Assembly (NCBI RefSeq): GCF_000633935.1
Contig: NZ_KK214996.1
Span: 541,337-605,336 of the forward strand
DNA: 64,000 nucleotides
Reading direction: 5' to 3'
Source: Ectothiorhodospira haloalkaliphila ATCC 51935
GTDB lineage: Bacteria > Pseudomonadota > Gammaproteobacteria > Ectothiorhodospirales > Ectothiorhodospiraceae
Within the stretch, counting starts at the first letter, position 1, and every line of letters begins with the position of its first letter. The position numbers and the translations under genes were made by a program. The notes under the pieces were generated by a model that saw only the letters and a list, made by a program, of their open reading frames with translations, was not told the origin of the DNA and did not search any database. Positions 35,419 through 44,023 of this stretch are shown one piece after another.

Positions 35419-36908
35419 ACGACACCACTCGCGGACACGGCCCGTCGCAACGAGGGCGGGGCGCACACGCCCCCCGCCTCTGGGCGCGACTGGTCACCGC
35501 CCTGCTCTGCCTGGCCCTGCTGTGGCCCGTGCATGCGCCGGCCCAGGTATCCCTGCCGGAGATCGGCGACCCCTCCTCGGCCATGCTGTCCCCCTCCCAG
35601 GAGCAGCAACTGGGCCGCTCGCTACTGCGGGAGGTGCGCCGCAACCTGCCCCTGAGCAAGGACCCACAACTGCTGGGATATGTGGAGGCCGTGGGCCAGC
35701 GTCTGGTCTCCAGCGCCCCGGATGGGCACCCCAACTTCACCTTTTTGGTGGTGGAAGACGATGGCATCAACGCCTTTGCCATGCCCGGCGGCATCGTCGG
35801 GGTCAACACCGGCCTGATCGAGGCCACCCGCAACGAGGCCGAACTGGCGGCCGTGCTGGCCCACGAAATCGCCCACGTCACCCAGCGCCACATCGCTCGC
35901 GCCTACGCCGGAAGCACCCGCATCGACCTGGCGGCAGGCCTGGCCATCCTGGCGGGCATCATTGCCAGTGCGTATGCCCCGGAATTGGGCCAGGCGGCCA
36001 TTGTCGGCGGCATGGCCGGCAGTGCTCAGGCGCGAATCAACTTCACACGCGCCAACGAGCAGGAGGCCGACCGCATCGGCATCTCCATCCTGGCGGCCAC
36101 CGGTTTCGATCCCCAGGCCATGCCCAGCTTCTTCGAACGTCTGCAGCAACTCAGTGGCGGGCTGGCTGAGGCCGTTCCCGAGTACCTGCGCACTCACCCG
36201 GTGACCAGCAACCGCATCAGCGACAGTCGCGCACGCGCCGATCAGTACGAGGGAGACTACCGCAGCGACTCCCAGGAGTTCCGGCTGATTCGGGCTCGTA
36301 TCCAGGCACTCCAGGACCCCTCGCGCACGATCAGTCTTCACGAACGGCGAAATGACGGTGAGCCCCCCACGCCGGAACAACTCTATGGCTATGCCCTTGC
36401 CCGGAACGAGCGCGGGCAGCGAGACCGGGCGCTGGCGGCCCTGGAGCGGATCGACACCTCGGACAACGAGAGTCTGGCGCTGTACGTGGAACTTGCTCGG
36501 GCGGAAGTCCATATGGAGGGCCGGAACCCGGATCACCCGCGGGCGCTCGAGACCCTGGAGCGGCTGCACGACATCTATCCCGGTTACCTGCCCGTGGCTC
36601 AGACCTACGCCAGGGCCCTGAAAGACGCCGGCCACCATCACCAGGCCATTCAGGTGCTCGACCGACTGCTGGAAGCGGATCACCCGCCCCCGGAACTGCT
36701 GCGCCTGCGGGCCGATGCCGCCGCTCGCGCCAATCGCCAGGTGATCAGCCACGAGAGCATGGCAGAATATTATTTTCATCATGGACAGTACCGGGAGGCG
36801 GTCAGACAGCTGGATCGCGCCCTGGCGTCACCGGACCTCACCCCGCACCTGGAGGCCCGGGTACGCAGCAAAAGGGACATTGCCATGCGCTTTACGGACG
36901 ACCGATAG
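35361..36908 (+). CDS. bepA: M48-family metalloprotease with TPR domain, BepA-like
   Basis: A 515-residue protein. After a basic leader, a hydrophobic stretch (about residues 42-62) ends in APAQVSLP, a likely signal peptide. The zinc site is HEIAH (in LAHEIAHVTQRH), with the third ligand Glu in NEQEADRIG. The second half holds TPR-type helix pairs. BepA (YfgC) degrades stalled outer-membrane LptD/BAM clients in the periplasm. The start has only a weak ribosome-binding site and overlaps the preceding gene; a later start before the signal sequence is not obvious. Confidence 0.85.
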   Translation: MGKPKFHGRLFFVPGTGQVDDTTRGHGPSQRGRGAHAPRLWARLVTALLCLALLWPVHAPAQVSLPEIGDPSSAMLSPSQEQQLGRSLLREVRRNLPLSKDPQLLGYVEAVGQRLVSSAPDGHPNFTFLVVEDDGINAFAMPGGIVGVNTGLIEATRNEAELAAVLAHEIAHVTQRHIARAYAGSTRIDLAAGLAILAGIIASAYAPELGQAAIVGGMAGSAQARINFTRANEQEADRIGISILAATGFDPQAMPSFFERLQQLSGGLAEAVPEYLRTHPVTSNRISDSRARADQYEGDYRSDSQEFRLIRARIQALQDPSRTISLHERRNDGEPPTPEQLYGYALARNERGQRDRALAALERIDTSDNESLALYVELARAEVHMEGRNPDHPRALETLERLHDIYPGYLPVAQTYARALKDAGHHHQAIQVLDRLLEADHPPPELLRLRADAAARANRQVISHESMAEYYFHHGQYREAVRQLDRALASPDLTPHLEARVRSKRDIAMRFTDDR

Positions 36909-37148
36909 ACCACTTCAGCATATCCTGATATTCGACATTTCGCATATAACTAAAAAACACTTGTAAAAAAGATTTAGTTAGGTACGCTGTGAATTGTGAT
37001 CCGTCAAAGCAATCTGAATCGCAGATTGGCACGCCGCTTGAAGGGCTTGCCACACCATGAGATCGAGTGATCGATCCAACCCCGAATCCTCAGGGATGGG
37101 TTAACGGGCCAGGCAAGGCCCCGCATTGAAATAACTGGAGGAGACCAC

Positions 37149-37613
37149 ATGAACAGCAAGCGTCGAGTGTTTCTCAAGGGCACCCTGGCGGCAGGCACCG
37201 TGGGGGTGGCCGTAGGCGCCGGCCTGCTCACACCCAGCACCGTACTGGCCAGTGCCCGGGAGGGTTTCGAGGCGGGATCAATCAGCGATGCGCTGCAATC
37301 CGTGATGGGGTCGGACAGCCACGACTCGGGTGACATCACCATCAGCGCTCCGGAACTGGCAGAAAATGGTGCCGTCGTTCCCATCACTGTGGAATCCAGC
37401 CTCACCGGCGTGACGGACATCGCCATCCTGGCGGCCGCCAACAACACCCCGCTGACCTCCAGCTACAAGTTGGGCGAGGGCACCAAGGCCTACGTGGCTA
37501 CCCGCATCAAGATGGGCGAGAGCTCGGACATTGTTGCCGTCCTCAAGTCCAACGGGCAGCTGTACAGCAGCTCGCGGGAAGTCAAGGTCACCATCGGCGG
37601 TTGCGGCGGCTGA
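37149..37613 (+). CDS. soxY: Thiosulfate-oxidation carrier protein SoxY
   Basis: A 154-residue protein with a Tat signal (SKRRVFLKG, then a hydrophobic stretch ending in AS) and the C-terminal swinging arm GGCGG, whose Cys (C152) carries the sulfur intermediate. It acts in the periplasm as a SoxYZ heterodimer. A GGAGGAG ribosome-binding site precedes the ATG. soxZ follows after 45 bp. Confidence 0.96.
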   Translation: MNSKRRVFLKGTLAAGTVGVAVGAGLLTPSTVLASAREGFEAGSISDALQSVMGSDSHDSGDITISAPELAENGAVVPITVESSLTGVTDIAILAAANNTPLTSSYKLGEGTKAYVATRIKMGESSDIVAVLKSNGQLYSSSREVKVTIGGCGG

Positions 37614-37658
37614 TCCACCAGACCGCGCACCCCCAGGCCCAAACCAGGAGAACCTGCC

Positions 37659-37967
37659 ATGTCCAGCATTCGCGTACGCGCTCAGCTCAGTGACGGTGTA
37701 ACCAATGTCCGCGCCCTGATCAGTCATCCCATGGAGACCGGTCAGAGAACCGACAGCGGCGGTAACACCATTCCTGCCCATTACATCACCGAGGTCAAAG
37801 CCAGTTTGGGGGATCGCGAGATCCTCACCGCTAACTGGGGCCCGGCCATCTCCCGCAATCCCTATCTGTCCTTCCAGTTCGAGGGTGCCTCCTCCGGCGA
37901 CACCCTGGATATCTCCTGGGTGGACAACAACGGGGAATCGGACAGCACTCAGGTGCGGATCAGCTAA
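37659..37967 (+). CDS. soxZ: SoxZ, partner of SoxY
   Basis: A 102-residue all-beta protein with the SoxZ core (IRVRAQLSDGVTNVRALISH, then PAHYITEVKA and NWGPAISRNPYLSF). It has no signal peptide because it is exported bound to SoxY through the Tat system. An AGGAG ribosome-binding site precedes the ATG. SoxAX is not present in this window. Confidence 0.95.
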   Translation: MSSIRVRAQLSDGVTNVRALISHPMETGQRTDSGGNTIPAHYITEVKASLGDREILTANWGPAISRNPYLSFQFEGASSGDTLDISWVDNNGESDSTQVRIS

Positions 37968-38013
37968 CCATCACAAGATCATGAGACCGGGCGCCCCGCA
38001 GGCTTCGCGGGCC

Positions 38014-38045
38014 GTCCGATCACAGGTTAGTCCGATCACAGGTCT
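38014..38045. repeat. Tandem 16-base repeat in soxZ-soxB gap
   Basis: GTCCGATCACAGGT occurs at 38014 and again, directly abutting, at 38030, in 16-base units that differ in the last two bases. It lies in the 273-base soxZ-soxB gap, upstream of the terminator. It could be a regulator site for soxB or a slipped duplication. Confidence 0.6.
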
Positions 38046-38163
38046 TGCAGTACGTCGCGCCATTCGTTCCCACGGGAACGGCCACCAGGAGGAGCGATCC
38101 GACCATCCAGAGCGTTGGCGGATCACGGCAGGAACACAACATAATCATACCTGCCATTTGAGC

Positions 38164-38190
38164 AAGCCCGGTTTTCGCCGGGCTTTTCTT
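38164..38190 (+). terminator. Rho-independent terminator between soxZ and soxB
   Basis: AAGCCCGG / CCGGGCTT form a perfect 8-bp stem with a TTTTCG loop, followed by a T-rich tail (TTCTTT). It lies 50 bases upstream of the soxB ATG and so probably ends soxYZ transcripts; soxB then needs its own promoter or read-through. Confidence 0.7.
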
Positions 38191-38240
38191 TGCATGGGAA
38201 AGACGCCGGACAACGGCGCATCATGTCTGGAGGAAGCTAG

Positions 38241-40013
38241 ATGAATCTGTCCCGCCGAGAATTTCTGCAGATCCTCGCCGCCGCCGGTGTGGCCGGTTTC
38301 TCACTGCCCGCCTGTGCCCGCCTCGGGGCTGCCAGCAAGAATCCCGGTGATCCTTATGAGTTGCCTCCCAAGGGCAATGTCTCGATCCTGCATTACACCG
38401 ACTGCCACGGCCAGTTGCTGCCCGTGTATTTCCGTGAGCCCCATGTCAACCTGGGAGTGGCCGACATGAATGGCCGCCCACCGCACCTGGTGGGCAAGAA
38501 CCTGCTGGAGCACTATGGCATTGACCATCCCGGCCTGCTCTCCCATGCCTATACCTACCTGGACTACGTGAAACTCGCGGAACACTACGGCCGCGTGGGG
38601 GGCTTTGCCCATCTGGCCACACTGGTGAAGAAGATCCGAGATCAGCGTCCGGGCGCCCTGCTCCTGGACGGGGGCGACACCTGGGGTGGCGGTTCGGGCA
38701 CGGGCCTGTGGACCAACGCGCAGGACATGGTGGATGCACAGCTGAAACTGGGCGTGGACATCATGACCGGCCATTGGGAGTACACCTTCGGTGCCGACCG
38801 GGTGCGTGAGATCCTGGAAAACGACTTCGCCGGTCACATCGAATTCCTGGCCCAGAACGTGGTGGACGTGGACTGGGGCGACCGCATCTTCAAGCCGTAT
38901 ACCATCCGCGAGATGAATGGCGTCAACGTGGCCGTGATCGGCCAGGCCTTCCCCTACACCCCCATCGCCAACCCGCGCCACATGATCCCCGAATGGTCCT
39001 TCGGCATCCGCCAGCGGGAGATGCAGGATACCGTGAACGATGCCCGGGCCGAGGGGGCGGAAGTGGTGATCCTGCTGTCCCACAATGGCATGGACGTGGA
39101 CATCAAGCTGGCCCAGGTGGTGGACGGTATCGACGCCATCATGGGCGGGCATACCCACGACGCGGTCCCTGCCCCGTTGGAGGTGAAGGGGCCGGAGGGT
39201 GGCATCTGCCTGGTCACCAACGGGGGTTCCAACGGCAAGTTCCTGGGCGTGCTGGATCTGGACTTCCGGGATGGCCGCATTCGCGATTACCAGTACCGGC
39301 TGCTGCCGGTGTTTGCCAACCTGATCGAGCCGGACCCGGACATGGCCCGCTACATTGAACAGGTGCGCGACCAGGAGGTCACCTTTGATGGCCAGACCTT
39401 CAACATGAAGGACAGGCTCTCGGAAGAGTTGGCGGTGAGCGAGGACCTGCTCTACCGGCGCGGCAATTTCAACGGCACCTTCGATCAGCTCATCTGCGAT
39501 GCCCTGATGGAGCAGGTGGATGCCGAGATCGCCTTCTCCCCGGGCTTCCGCTGGGGCACCACGGTGCTGCCGGGCATGCCCATCACCTTCGAGCACATCA
39601 TGGACCAGACCGGCCTCACCTATCCGGCAGTGACCCGCAATGAGATGAGCGGCGCCATGATCAAGGAAATCCTGGAGGACGTGGCCGACAACCTCTACAA
39701 CGCGGATCCCTTCTACCAGCAGGGGGGCGACATGGTGCGGGTGGGTGGCCTGAAATACAGCATCAACCCCACCCGCTCCATTGGCGAACGCATTGCCGAC
39801 ATGGAACTGAACGGCAAGCCCATCGACCCCAACCAGAATTACGTGGTGGCCGGCTGGGCCAGCGTGCAGGAGCAGCCTGCAGGCGACACCGGTCGCAAGA
39901 TCTGGGATGTGGTGACCGACCACCTGCGCGACCACGAGACGGTGTCCATCAGCGAACTGAACGAGCCGAAGCTGCGGGGAGTCGAGGGTAACCCGGGGCT
40001 TTCGTCAGCTTGA
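38241..40013 (+). CDS. soxB: SoxB, thiosulfohydrolase
   Basis: A 590-residue 5'-nucleotidase-like metalloenzyme that releases sulfate from the SoxY-bound thiosulfonate in the periplasm. It has a Tat signal (LSRREFLQILAAAG). Dimanganese-site motifs: HYTDCHGQL near residue 50, the DGGDTWGGG region, GHWEY, LLSHNGMDVD and GGHTHD. The length is typical. A GGAGG ribosome-binding site precedes the ATG. Confidence 0.96.
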   Translation: MNLSRREFLQILAAAGVAGFSLPACARLGAASKNPGDPYELPPKGNVSILHYTDCHGQLLPVYFREPHVNLGVADMNGRPPHLVGKNLLEHYGIDHPGLLSHAYTYLDYVKLAEHYGRVGGFAHLATLVKKIRDQRPGALLLDGGDTWGGGSGTGLWTNAQDMVDAQLKLGVDIMTGHWEYTFGADRVREILENDFAGHIEFLAQNVVDVDWGDRIFKPYTIREMNGVNVAVIGQAFPYTPIANPRHMIPEWSFGIRQREMQDTVNDARAEGAEVVILLSHNGMDVDIKLAQVVDGIDAIMGGHTHDAVPAPLEVKGPEGGICLVTNGGSNGKFLGVLDLDFRDGRIRDYQYRLLPVFANLIEPDPDMARYIEQVRDQEVTFDGQTFNMKDRLSEELAVSEDLLYRRGNFNGTFDQLICDALMEQVDAEIAFSPGFRWGTTVLPGMPITFEHIMDQTGLTYPAVTRNEMSGAMIKEILEDVADNLYNADPFYQQGGDMVRVGGLKYSINPTRSIGERIADMELNGKPIDPNQNYVVAGWASVQEQPAGDTGRKIWDVVTDHLRDHETVSISELNEPKLRGVEGNPGLSSA

Positions 40014-40026
40014 ATGCAGGGAGTGG

Positions 40027-40049
40027 GGTGAGGGGCGAGCCCCCTCACC
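40027..40049. terminator. GC-rich hairpin between convergent soxB and a cyclase gene
   Basis: GGTGAGGGG and CCCCTCACC form a 9-bp stem around a CGAGC loop, just beside the cyclase stop at 40050. No long T run follows, so termination is plausible in either direction but not certain. Confidence 0.45.
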
Positions 40050-41003
40050 CTATCGGTCTGCCACCACCCGGTTACGACCATTCTCCTTCGCCCTGTACAT
40101 GGCCGCGTCTGCCCGCTGTATCAGGGAGTCCACATCCTCCGTTGCTCGCCATTCGGCTGCGCCAATGCTGGTACTGGGCCTGAAATCATCACCCAGAGGT
40201 TGCAACTCCCGGGTCCGCGCCCGCAAACGCTCACCCACCTTCATGGCCACGTCCAACGAGGTGTCGAACATGTACAGACCGAACTCCTCACCACCCAGAC
40301 GCCCCGGCAGATCCGACACCCGCACCAGGGCGCGCAGCAAATCGGCAAAGGCCACGAGCACCCGATCTCCCGCTGCGTGACCGTAGGTATCGTTCACCCG
40401 CTTGAAGTGATCCAGATCGATCATCAGGATGGACAATCGATGCTGCCGGCTCCTGGCCTGGGCCACACCGGACTCAAGTCGCTCCAGAAAATGGCGACGA
40501 TTGGCCAGGCGGGTGAGCCCGTCGGTGCGGGCCAGTTCCTCGTTCAAGGCATTCACCCGGGCCAGATCCCGGTTGGCCCGCCTCAGGTCACGCACCAGCC
40601 GGGACATGTCCAGGGTGAGGTTGCCCATACGGGCTACCACTTCATGATCGCCAGACTCGGCCACTTCGCCTATCAGCAGGGTGTGCCCATCCAGGGGATA
40701 GGCGTGAAACAGGCAACGCTCCCCCTCCGCCGCCGCGCGAAACACCCGGGCCACGGTCTTTTTCTGTGCCTCACCGGGCTCAATGTCCACGGGCCCATCT
40801 TCGTCACTGAAAAAATGGGCAATTGGCTCTCCGCGCACATCCGCAAAACCCGCATAACGAGACCTGAAGGCGCCATTGGCGCAGATGATCCGGCCGTCCC
40901 GTCCCACCTCCAGCACCAGCAAACGTCCCGAATTCACCACGTAGTCGTACAAGGCTCCGACCAGATCGGGCCCTGGCGGCGTATCGCGGGTACCCGGTCT
41001 CAA
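40050..41003 (-). CDS. PAS-GGDEF diguanylate cyclase
   Basis: A 317-residue protein: a PAS-like sensor domain (about 15-115), a coiled-coil linker (about 130-155), and a GGDEF domain with GGEEF at 237-241, an active-site form. It would make cyclic-di-GMP. Its ATG overlaps the stop of the upstream B12-binding gene (4 bp), so the two are one unit and the cyclase is probably driven by signals from that protein. Confidence 0.9.
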   Translation of the reverse strand: MRPGTRDTPPGPDLVGALYDYVVNSGRLLVLEVGRDGRIICANGAFRSRYAGFADVRGEPIAHFFSDEDGPVDIEPGEAQKKTVARVFRAAAEGERCLFHAYPLDGHTLLIGEVAESGDHEVVARMGNLTLDMSRLVRDLRRANRDLARVNALNEELARTDGLTRLANRRHFLERLESGVAQARSRQHRLSILMIDLDHFKRVNDTYGHAAGDRVLVAFADLLRALVRVSDLPGRLGGEEFGLYMFDTSLDVAMKVGERLRARTRELQPLGDDFRPSTSIGAAEWRATEDVDSLIQRADAAMYRAKENGRNRVVADR

Positions 41004-42106
41004 GCGGGGTCACCCAGGCTTCGGGCCCAGGCCACCGCGGCCGTGGCACTCTCAAGATGCAGATCCGCGTTGACCGACTGCACCAGCCATGGAGCGTCCT
41101 GAAAGGCCTGGCCACCGACCACGATGGGGGTGGCATCATCCGGCCCCAGGGCCGCCCGCAAACTGGCCACGGTGGCCCGGGCCTCGGCCACATTACCCAC
41201 CAGCGTGACCGACAAGGCCACGAAACGAGGGCGTTCCTCCAGCACCGTGGCCACCAGGGTTTCGGGAGGCGTATCGGCGGTCAGCAAGGTGATATCCCAA
41301 CCATCCAGTTCCAGGCTCACGGCCAGCATCCAGGAACCCATCTCGTGGAACTCATTGGACACGGGAGACACCAGCCCGCGACCCCGGTCGCTCTCGGGAA
41401 ACGGTTGGTCGTAATAAAGTGCTGCCAGCACCCGATAGACCATGGCCGTGGTCTGGTGCTCCATGGTCACCGACAATTGACCGGCCTCCCAGCGAGCCCC
41501 CACATCCACCATGGCCGGATAGAACAGGTTTTGCAGTAGCGATTCATAGGGCATTCCATCCAGCAACAGGCCATGGCAGCGATCGATCACGCCCGTCGTA
41601 TCTCCCTGGATAAGGTGGTCGACGATGTACTGATAGTCTTCCTCCCAGCAAGGCTGTACGGACACCCGCCGTGTGCGGTACTGGTGCGCGGCCTCGATGA
41701 GCTCATCATGGTGCTGCACCATCCACTCATAAATGGGCAGGATCGCCTCGGCCTCCCGCGCGGGCAGGATCTCGGTGATCACGTCCCCCCAGGTTTTCCA
41801 CTCGTGGAGAAAGAACTCGAAGGACACGCCCTGATTGTGATACGTGGCATATACCCAGGCCAGGGCCTGCTCCAGCAGCCGAGCGTCGTTCCCCGCCATG
41901 ACCTCGCCCATGAAGGCGGCATGGTGGCGACGGGTGCTATCCATCAGCCTTGGCGAATGACTGCCCAGCCATTCCCCTAGCCGGGAATCCTGCCCCATCC
42001 GAAAGGCCACGGCATTGACCAGTTGGCCACGGCGCGCACGAAAGGCCTCCGCCGCGACTTCCTCTACCGGCAAGGGGGGATGCGTTGTTTTTGGATGTGT
42101 TGGCAC
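41000..42106 (-). CDS. B12-binding sensor protein (CarH/LitR-like cap plus Rossmann domain)
   Basis: A 368-residue protein: an N-terminal helical region (about 15-145) with no DNA-binding motif, then a cobalamin 'cap' whose W206-x9-E216-H217 matches the photoreceptor cap signature, then a B12-binding Rossmann domain with the E-x-H-x-x-G site (EFHEMG, H254). Known relatives bind adenosyl- or methylcobalamin and some sense light. The N-terminus differs from MerR-type CarH and may be a separate sensor. It overlaps the cyclase gene downstream. Confidence 0.82.
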   Translation of the reverse strand: MPTHPKTTHPPLPVEEVAAEAFRARRGQLVNAVAFRMGQDSRLGEWLGSHSPRLMDSTRRHHAAFMGEVMAGNDARLLEQALAWVYATYHNQGVSFEFFLHEWKTWGDVITEILPAREAEAILPIYEWMVQHHDELIEAAHQYRTRRVSVQPCWEEDYQYIVDHLIQGDTTGVIDRCHGLLLDGMPYESLLQNLFYPAMVDVGARWEAGQLSVTMEHQTTAMVYRVLAALYYDQPFPESDRGRGLVSPVSNEFHEMGSWMLAVSLELDGWDITLLTADTPPETLVATVLEERPRFVALSVTLVGNVAEARATVASLRAALGPDDATPIVVGGQAFQDAPWLVQSVNADLHLESATAAVAWARSLGDPA

Positions 42107-42233
42107 GATGGACTGGGGTGGTCTTGAGACAAGGTCCAGATTACATCATTGTGACGCCGCCAGGCATTGTCGGGAATCACGTCCGGGCAGCTTGCCCTGT
42201 ATGTCAAATCTCATCACCTTGCCATATCTCTGG

Positions 42234-42815
42234 CTATATCTTGTAAAAGGCAGCGGTGAAGTCGTTGTCCAGATAGTCTTCGAGGATCTCCACTCGTGCC
42301 CCCAGCGCCTCCCCGTGTGCCCGAATCTCCTCCGGCAGATAGTAGTTGAAGCGTGATGGCCCCGGCTGGCCCTTGAGCAGATTGAATACAAAGGCCTGCC
42401 GCGTGGCACCGTAGCAGTGCTGAATGAAGCGCCCCGTTTCATCCCGGGTGAGATTGTTCATGGCGCCGCTGCATAGATAGAAGTCTGCCTTGGGCAGGGG
42501 GTCCTTTAGTACATCCATCAACCATATCTGGCATCCCGTGCGCTCACGGGCTGTCTGGATCATGGGCTCGCACACCTCCAGACCAACATACCCGGCGGGT
42601 GGGCCACGGTGCTCACACAAAAAGTTATAGAGGTCTCCGAACCCACAACCGGCATCCACCAGGGTTGTGCTACTGAGGTCCTCGGGCAGGCAGCGGGCCA
42701 ATGCAACAAACCGCGCCGTCTGAGTGTAGGCCGAGCGCCAGTGCAGCCCCTGTGGCGTCGCCCCGTGGTCCGCCATGGCACGGCGGTAGAAGGCCTCGTT
42801 ATCGACTCTGGGCAT
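42234..42815 (-). CDS. Class I SAM-dependent methyltransferase
   Basis: A 193-residue methyltransferase from the ATG at 42815. The SAM-binding motif is VDAGCGFGDLYNFL and the acidic second-strand residue is in VGLEVCEPM. No substrate domain is recognised. An open frame extends upstream to 43052, but it has no domain and lacks a better start. The gene stands alone on minus between a B12 gene and secreted-protein genes. Confidence 0.8.
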   Translation of the reverse strand: MPRVDNEAFYRRAMADHGATPQGLHWRSAYTQTARFVALARCLPEDLSSTTLVDAGCGFGDLYNFLCEHRGPPAGYVGLEVCEPMIQTARERTGCQIWLMDVLKDPLPKADFYLCSGAMNNLTRDETGRFIQHCYGATRQAFVFNLLKGQPGPSRFNYYLPEEIRAHGEALGARVEILEDYLDNDFTAAFYKI

Positions 42816-43103
42816 GGGACACGACCCTTGGGGATGGGGTGGGATCAACATAGTCCCCAAGGTCTCCAGGGTCAATGCACCTGACTTACGCCAACTCACG
42901 CGCCGGCCTTTGCCGATGTGACACCACCCTTTGTGCGCATGTGCTGTTTTGATACGCCTGCGGCCTGGGCAACCGCCCCGGAGACATCGTGACATCAGGC
43001 CCATAAGTGACTGTTCATGATGACATTCACAACGCAATAACTCAGTTGGCACATCTCCTGCTTAGCCTTGGTTGTCATTTCACCAACCCAATGGGAGCAA
43101 TCA
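42816..43103. promoter_or_regulatory. Intergenic region upstream of the DUF4168 and methyltransferase genes
   Basis: About 288 bases between divergent starts. No gene, RNA or strong hairpin is evident. It must carry promoters for both neighbours. The 3' end has a GGGAGC-type ribosome-binding site for the DUF4168 gene. Confidence 0.3.
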
Positions 43104-43547
43104 ATGACATTACGCAAGACAGCCTTGACCCTGGCCATCACTTCCCTCTTCGCTCTCGGTGGCACGGCTGCTGCTCAAGGCTTCGGCGATGATGCTGGCG
43201 GCGCCCCGCCGGATGCCCAGCAAGGCACCCCTCCTGATGCCGGCGGCGCAGCCGCCCCTGGCGCCGCCCCCGAACCCACGGTGGAGCTCACCGACCAGGT
43301 GATCGACGACTTTGTGGATGTCTTCGTGGAAGTCCAGAAGATTGAGGAAGACTTTGCCCAGCAGCTGGATGCCGCCGAAGACCAGGCAGCAGCACAGGCC
43401 ATCCATCAGGAAGCTCAGGAAAAGATGGTTGAGGCCGTCGAGGCCAATGGCATGAACGTGGAGGAATACAACGAAGTGGCCATGGCCCTGCAGGGTGACC
43501 CCGAGCGCCTTGAAGAGGTGATCGAGCGTACCCAGGATCGCCTGTAA
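43104..43547 (+). CDS. DUF4168 secreted protein
   Basis: About 147 residues from the ATG at 43104, chosen because a ribosome-binding site sits just upstream and the protein then starts with a signal peptide (MTLRKTALTLAITSLFAL, then AAAQ). A Pro/Gly/Ala-rich linker (GGAPPDAQQGTPPDAGGAAA) follows, then a helical DUF4168 domain. Periplasmic or extracellular; function unknown. It is followed by a lipoprotein with a related Pro/Asp-rich stretch. Confidence 0.78.
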   Translation: MTLRKTALTLAITSLFALGGTAAAQGFGDDAGGAPPDAQQGTPPDAGGAAAPGAAPEPTVELTDQVIDDFVDVFVEVQKIEEDFAQQLDAAEDQAAAQAIHQEAQEKMVEAVEANGMNVEEYNEVAMALQGDPERLEEVIERTQDRL

Positions 43548-43624
43548 CGCAGCAGATCATTCAGCCTACCCCGGCCGGCCCGGCGCTGGCCGGGATCCTG
43601 GTCAATCCCGATAGGAGTGGCACC

Positions 43625-43960
43625 ATGAAACACGTGAAGAAAACCCTGGGCGTGCTCGCCGCCGTCCCACTGGCACTGCTGGTGGGCTGCGGCGATCCGG
43701 GCCCGGAGATGGACGAACCCTTCGAGCCGGCCGATCAGCCAGACATGGAGCAACAGGAGGGCATGGGTGCACCGCCGGATGATGGCATGGGCGCACCGCC
43801 TCCGGACGATGGCATGGGCGCACCGCCCGCCGATGATGGGATGGGAGCCCCGCCGCCGGATGATGGAATGGGCGCTCCCCCCCCGGACGGTGGGATGGGC
43901 GCACCGCCCGAAGGTGACATGGACATGGAAGCCCCCGAAGGTGAAGATCTGGACCGCTGA
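43625..43960 (+). CDS. Repeat-containing lipoprotein
   Basis: A 111-residue protein with a type II signal peptide: lipobox LLVGC, the acylated Cys near residue 23. The mature protein is almost entirely a tandem repeat of the unit MGAPPPDDG (about six copies, one with PAD and one with PDG), acidic at both ends. Low-complexity, so likely disordered and surface-facing. It follows the DUF4168 gene by 77 bp. Function unknown. Confidence 0.75.
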   Translation: MKHVKKTLGVLAAVPLALLVGCGDPGPEMDEPFEPADQPDMEQQEGMGAPPDDGMGAPPPDDGMGAPPADDGMGAPPPDDGMGAPPPDGGMGAPPEGDMDMEAPEGEDLDR

Positions 43961-43977
43961 GTCCGTTTCATCCCACG

Positions 43978-44011
43978 GCAGGTCCCGCCCGAAGGCGGGG
44001 CCTGCGCTTTT
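43978..44011 (+). terminator. Rho-independent terminator after the repeat lipoprotein gene
   Basis: GCAGGTCCCGCC pairs with GGCGGGGCCTGC (one wobble) around a CGAA tetraloop, followed by GCTTTT. It may also stop the converging antiporter transcript. Confidence 0.65.
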
Positions 44012-44023
44012 CAAGGCAGGCCG

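Noticed and set aside
43625..43960. CRISPR-like short repeats in the lipoprotein gene
   Set aside because: The repeats are in-frame codons of a tandem nine-residue unit in a gene with a lipobox.
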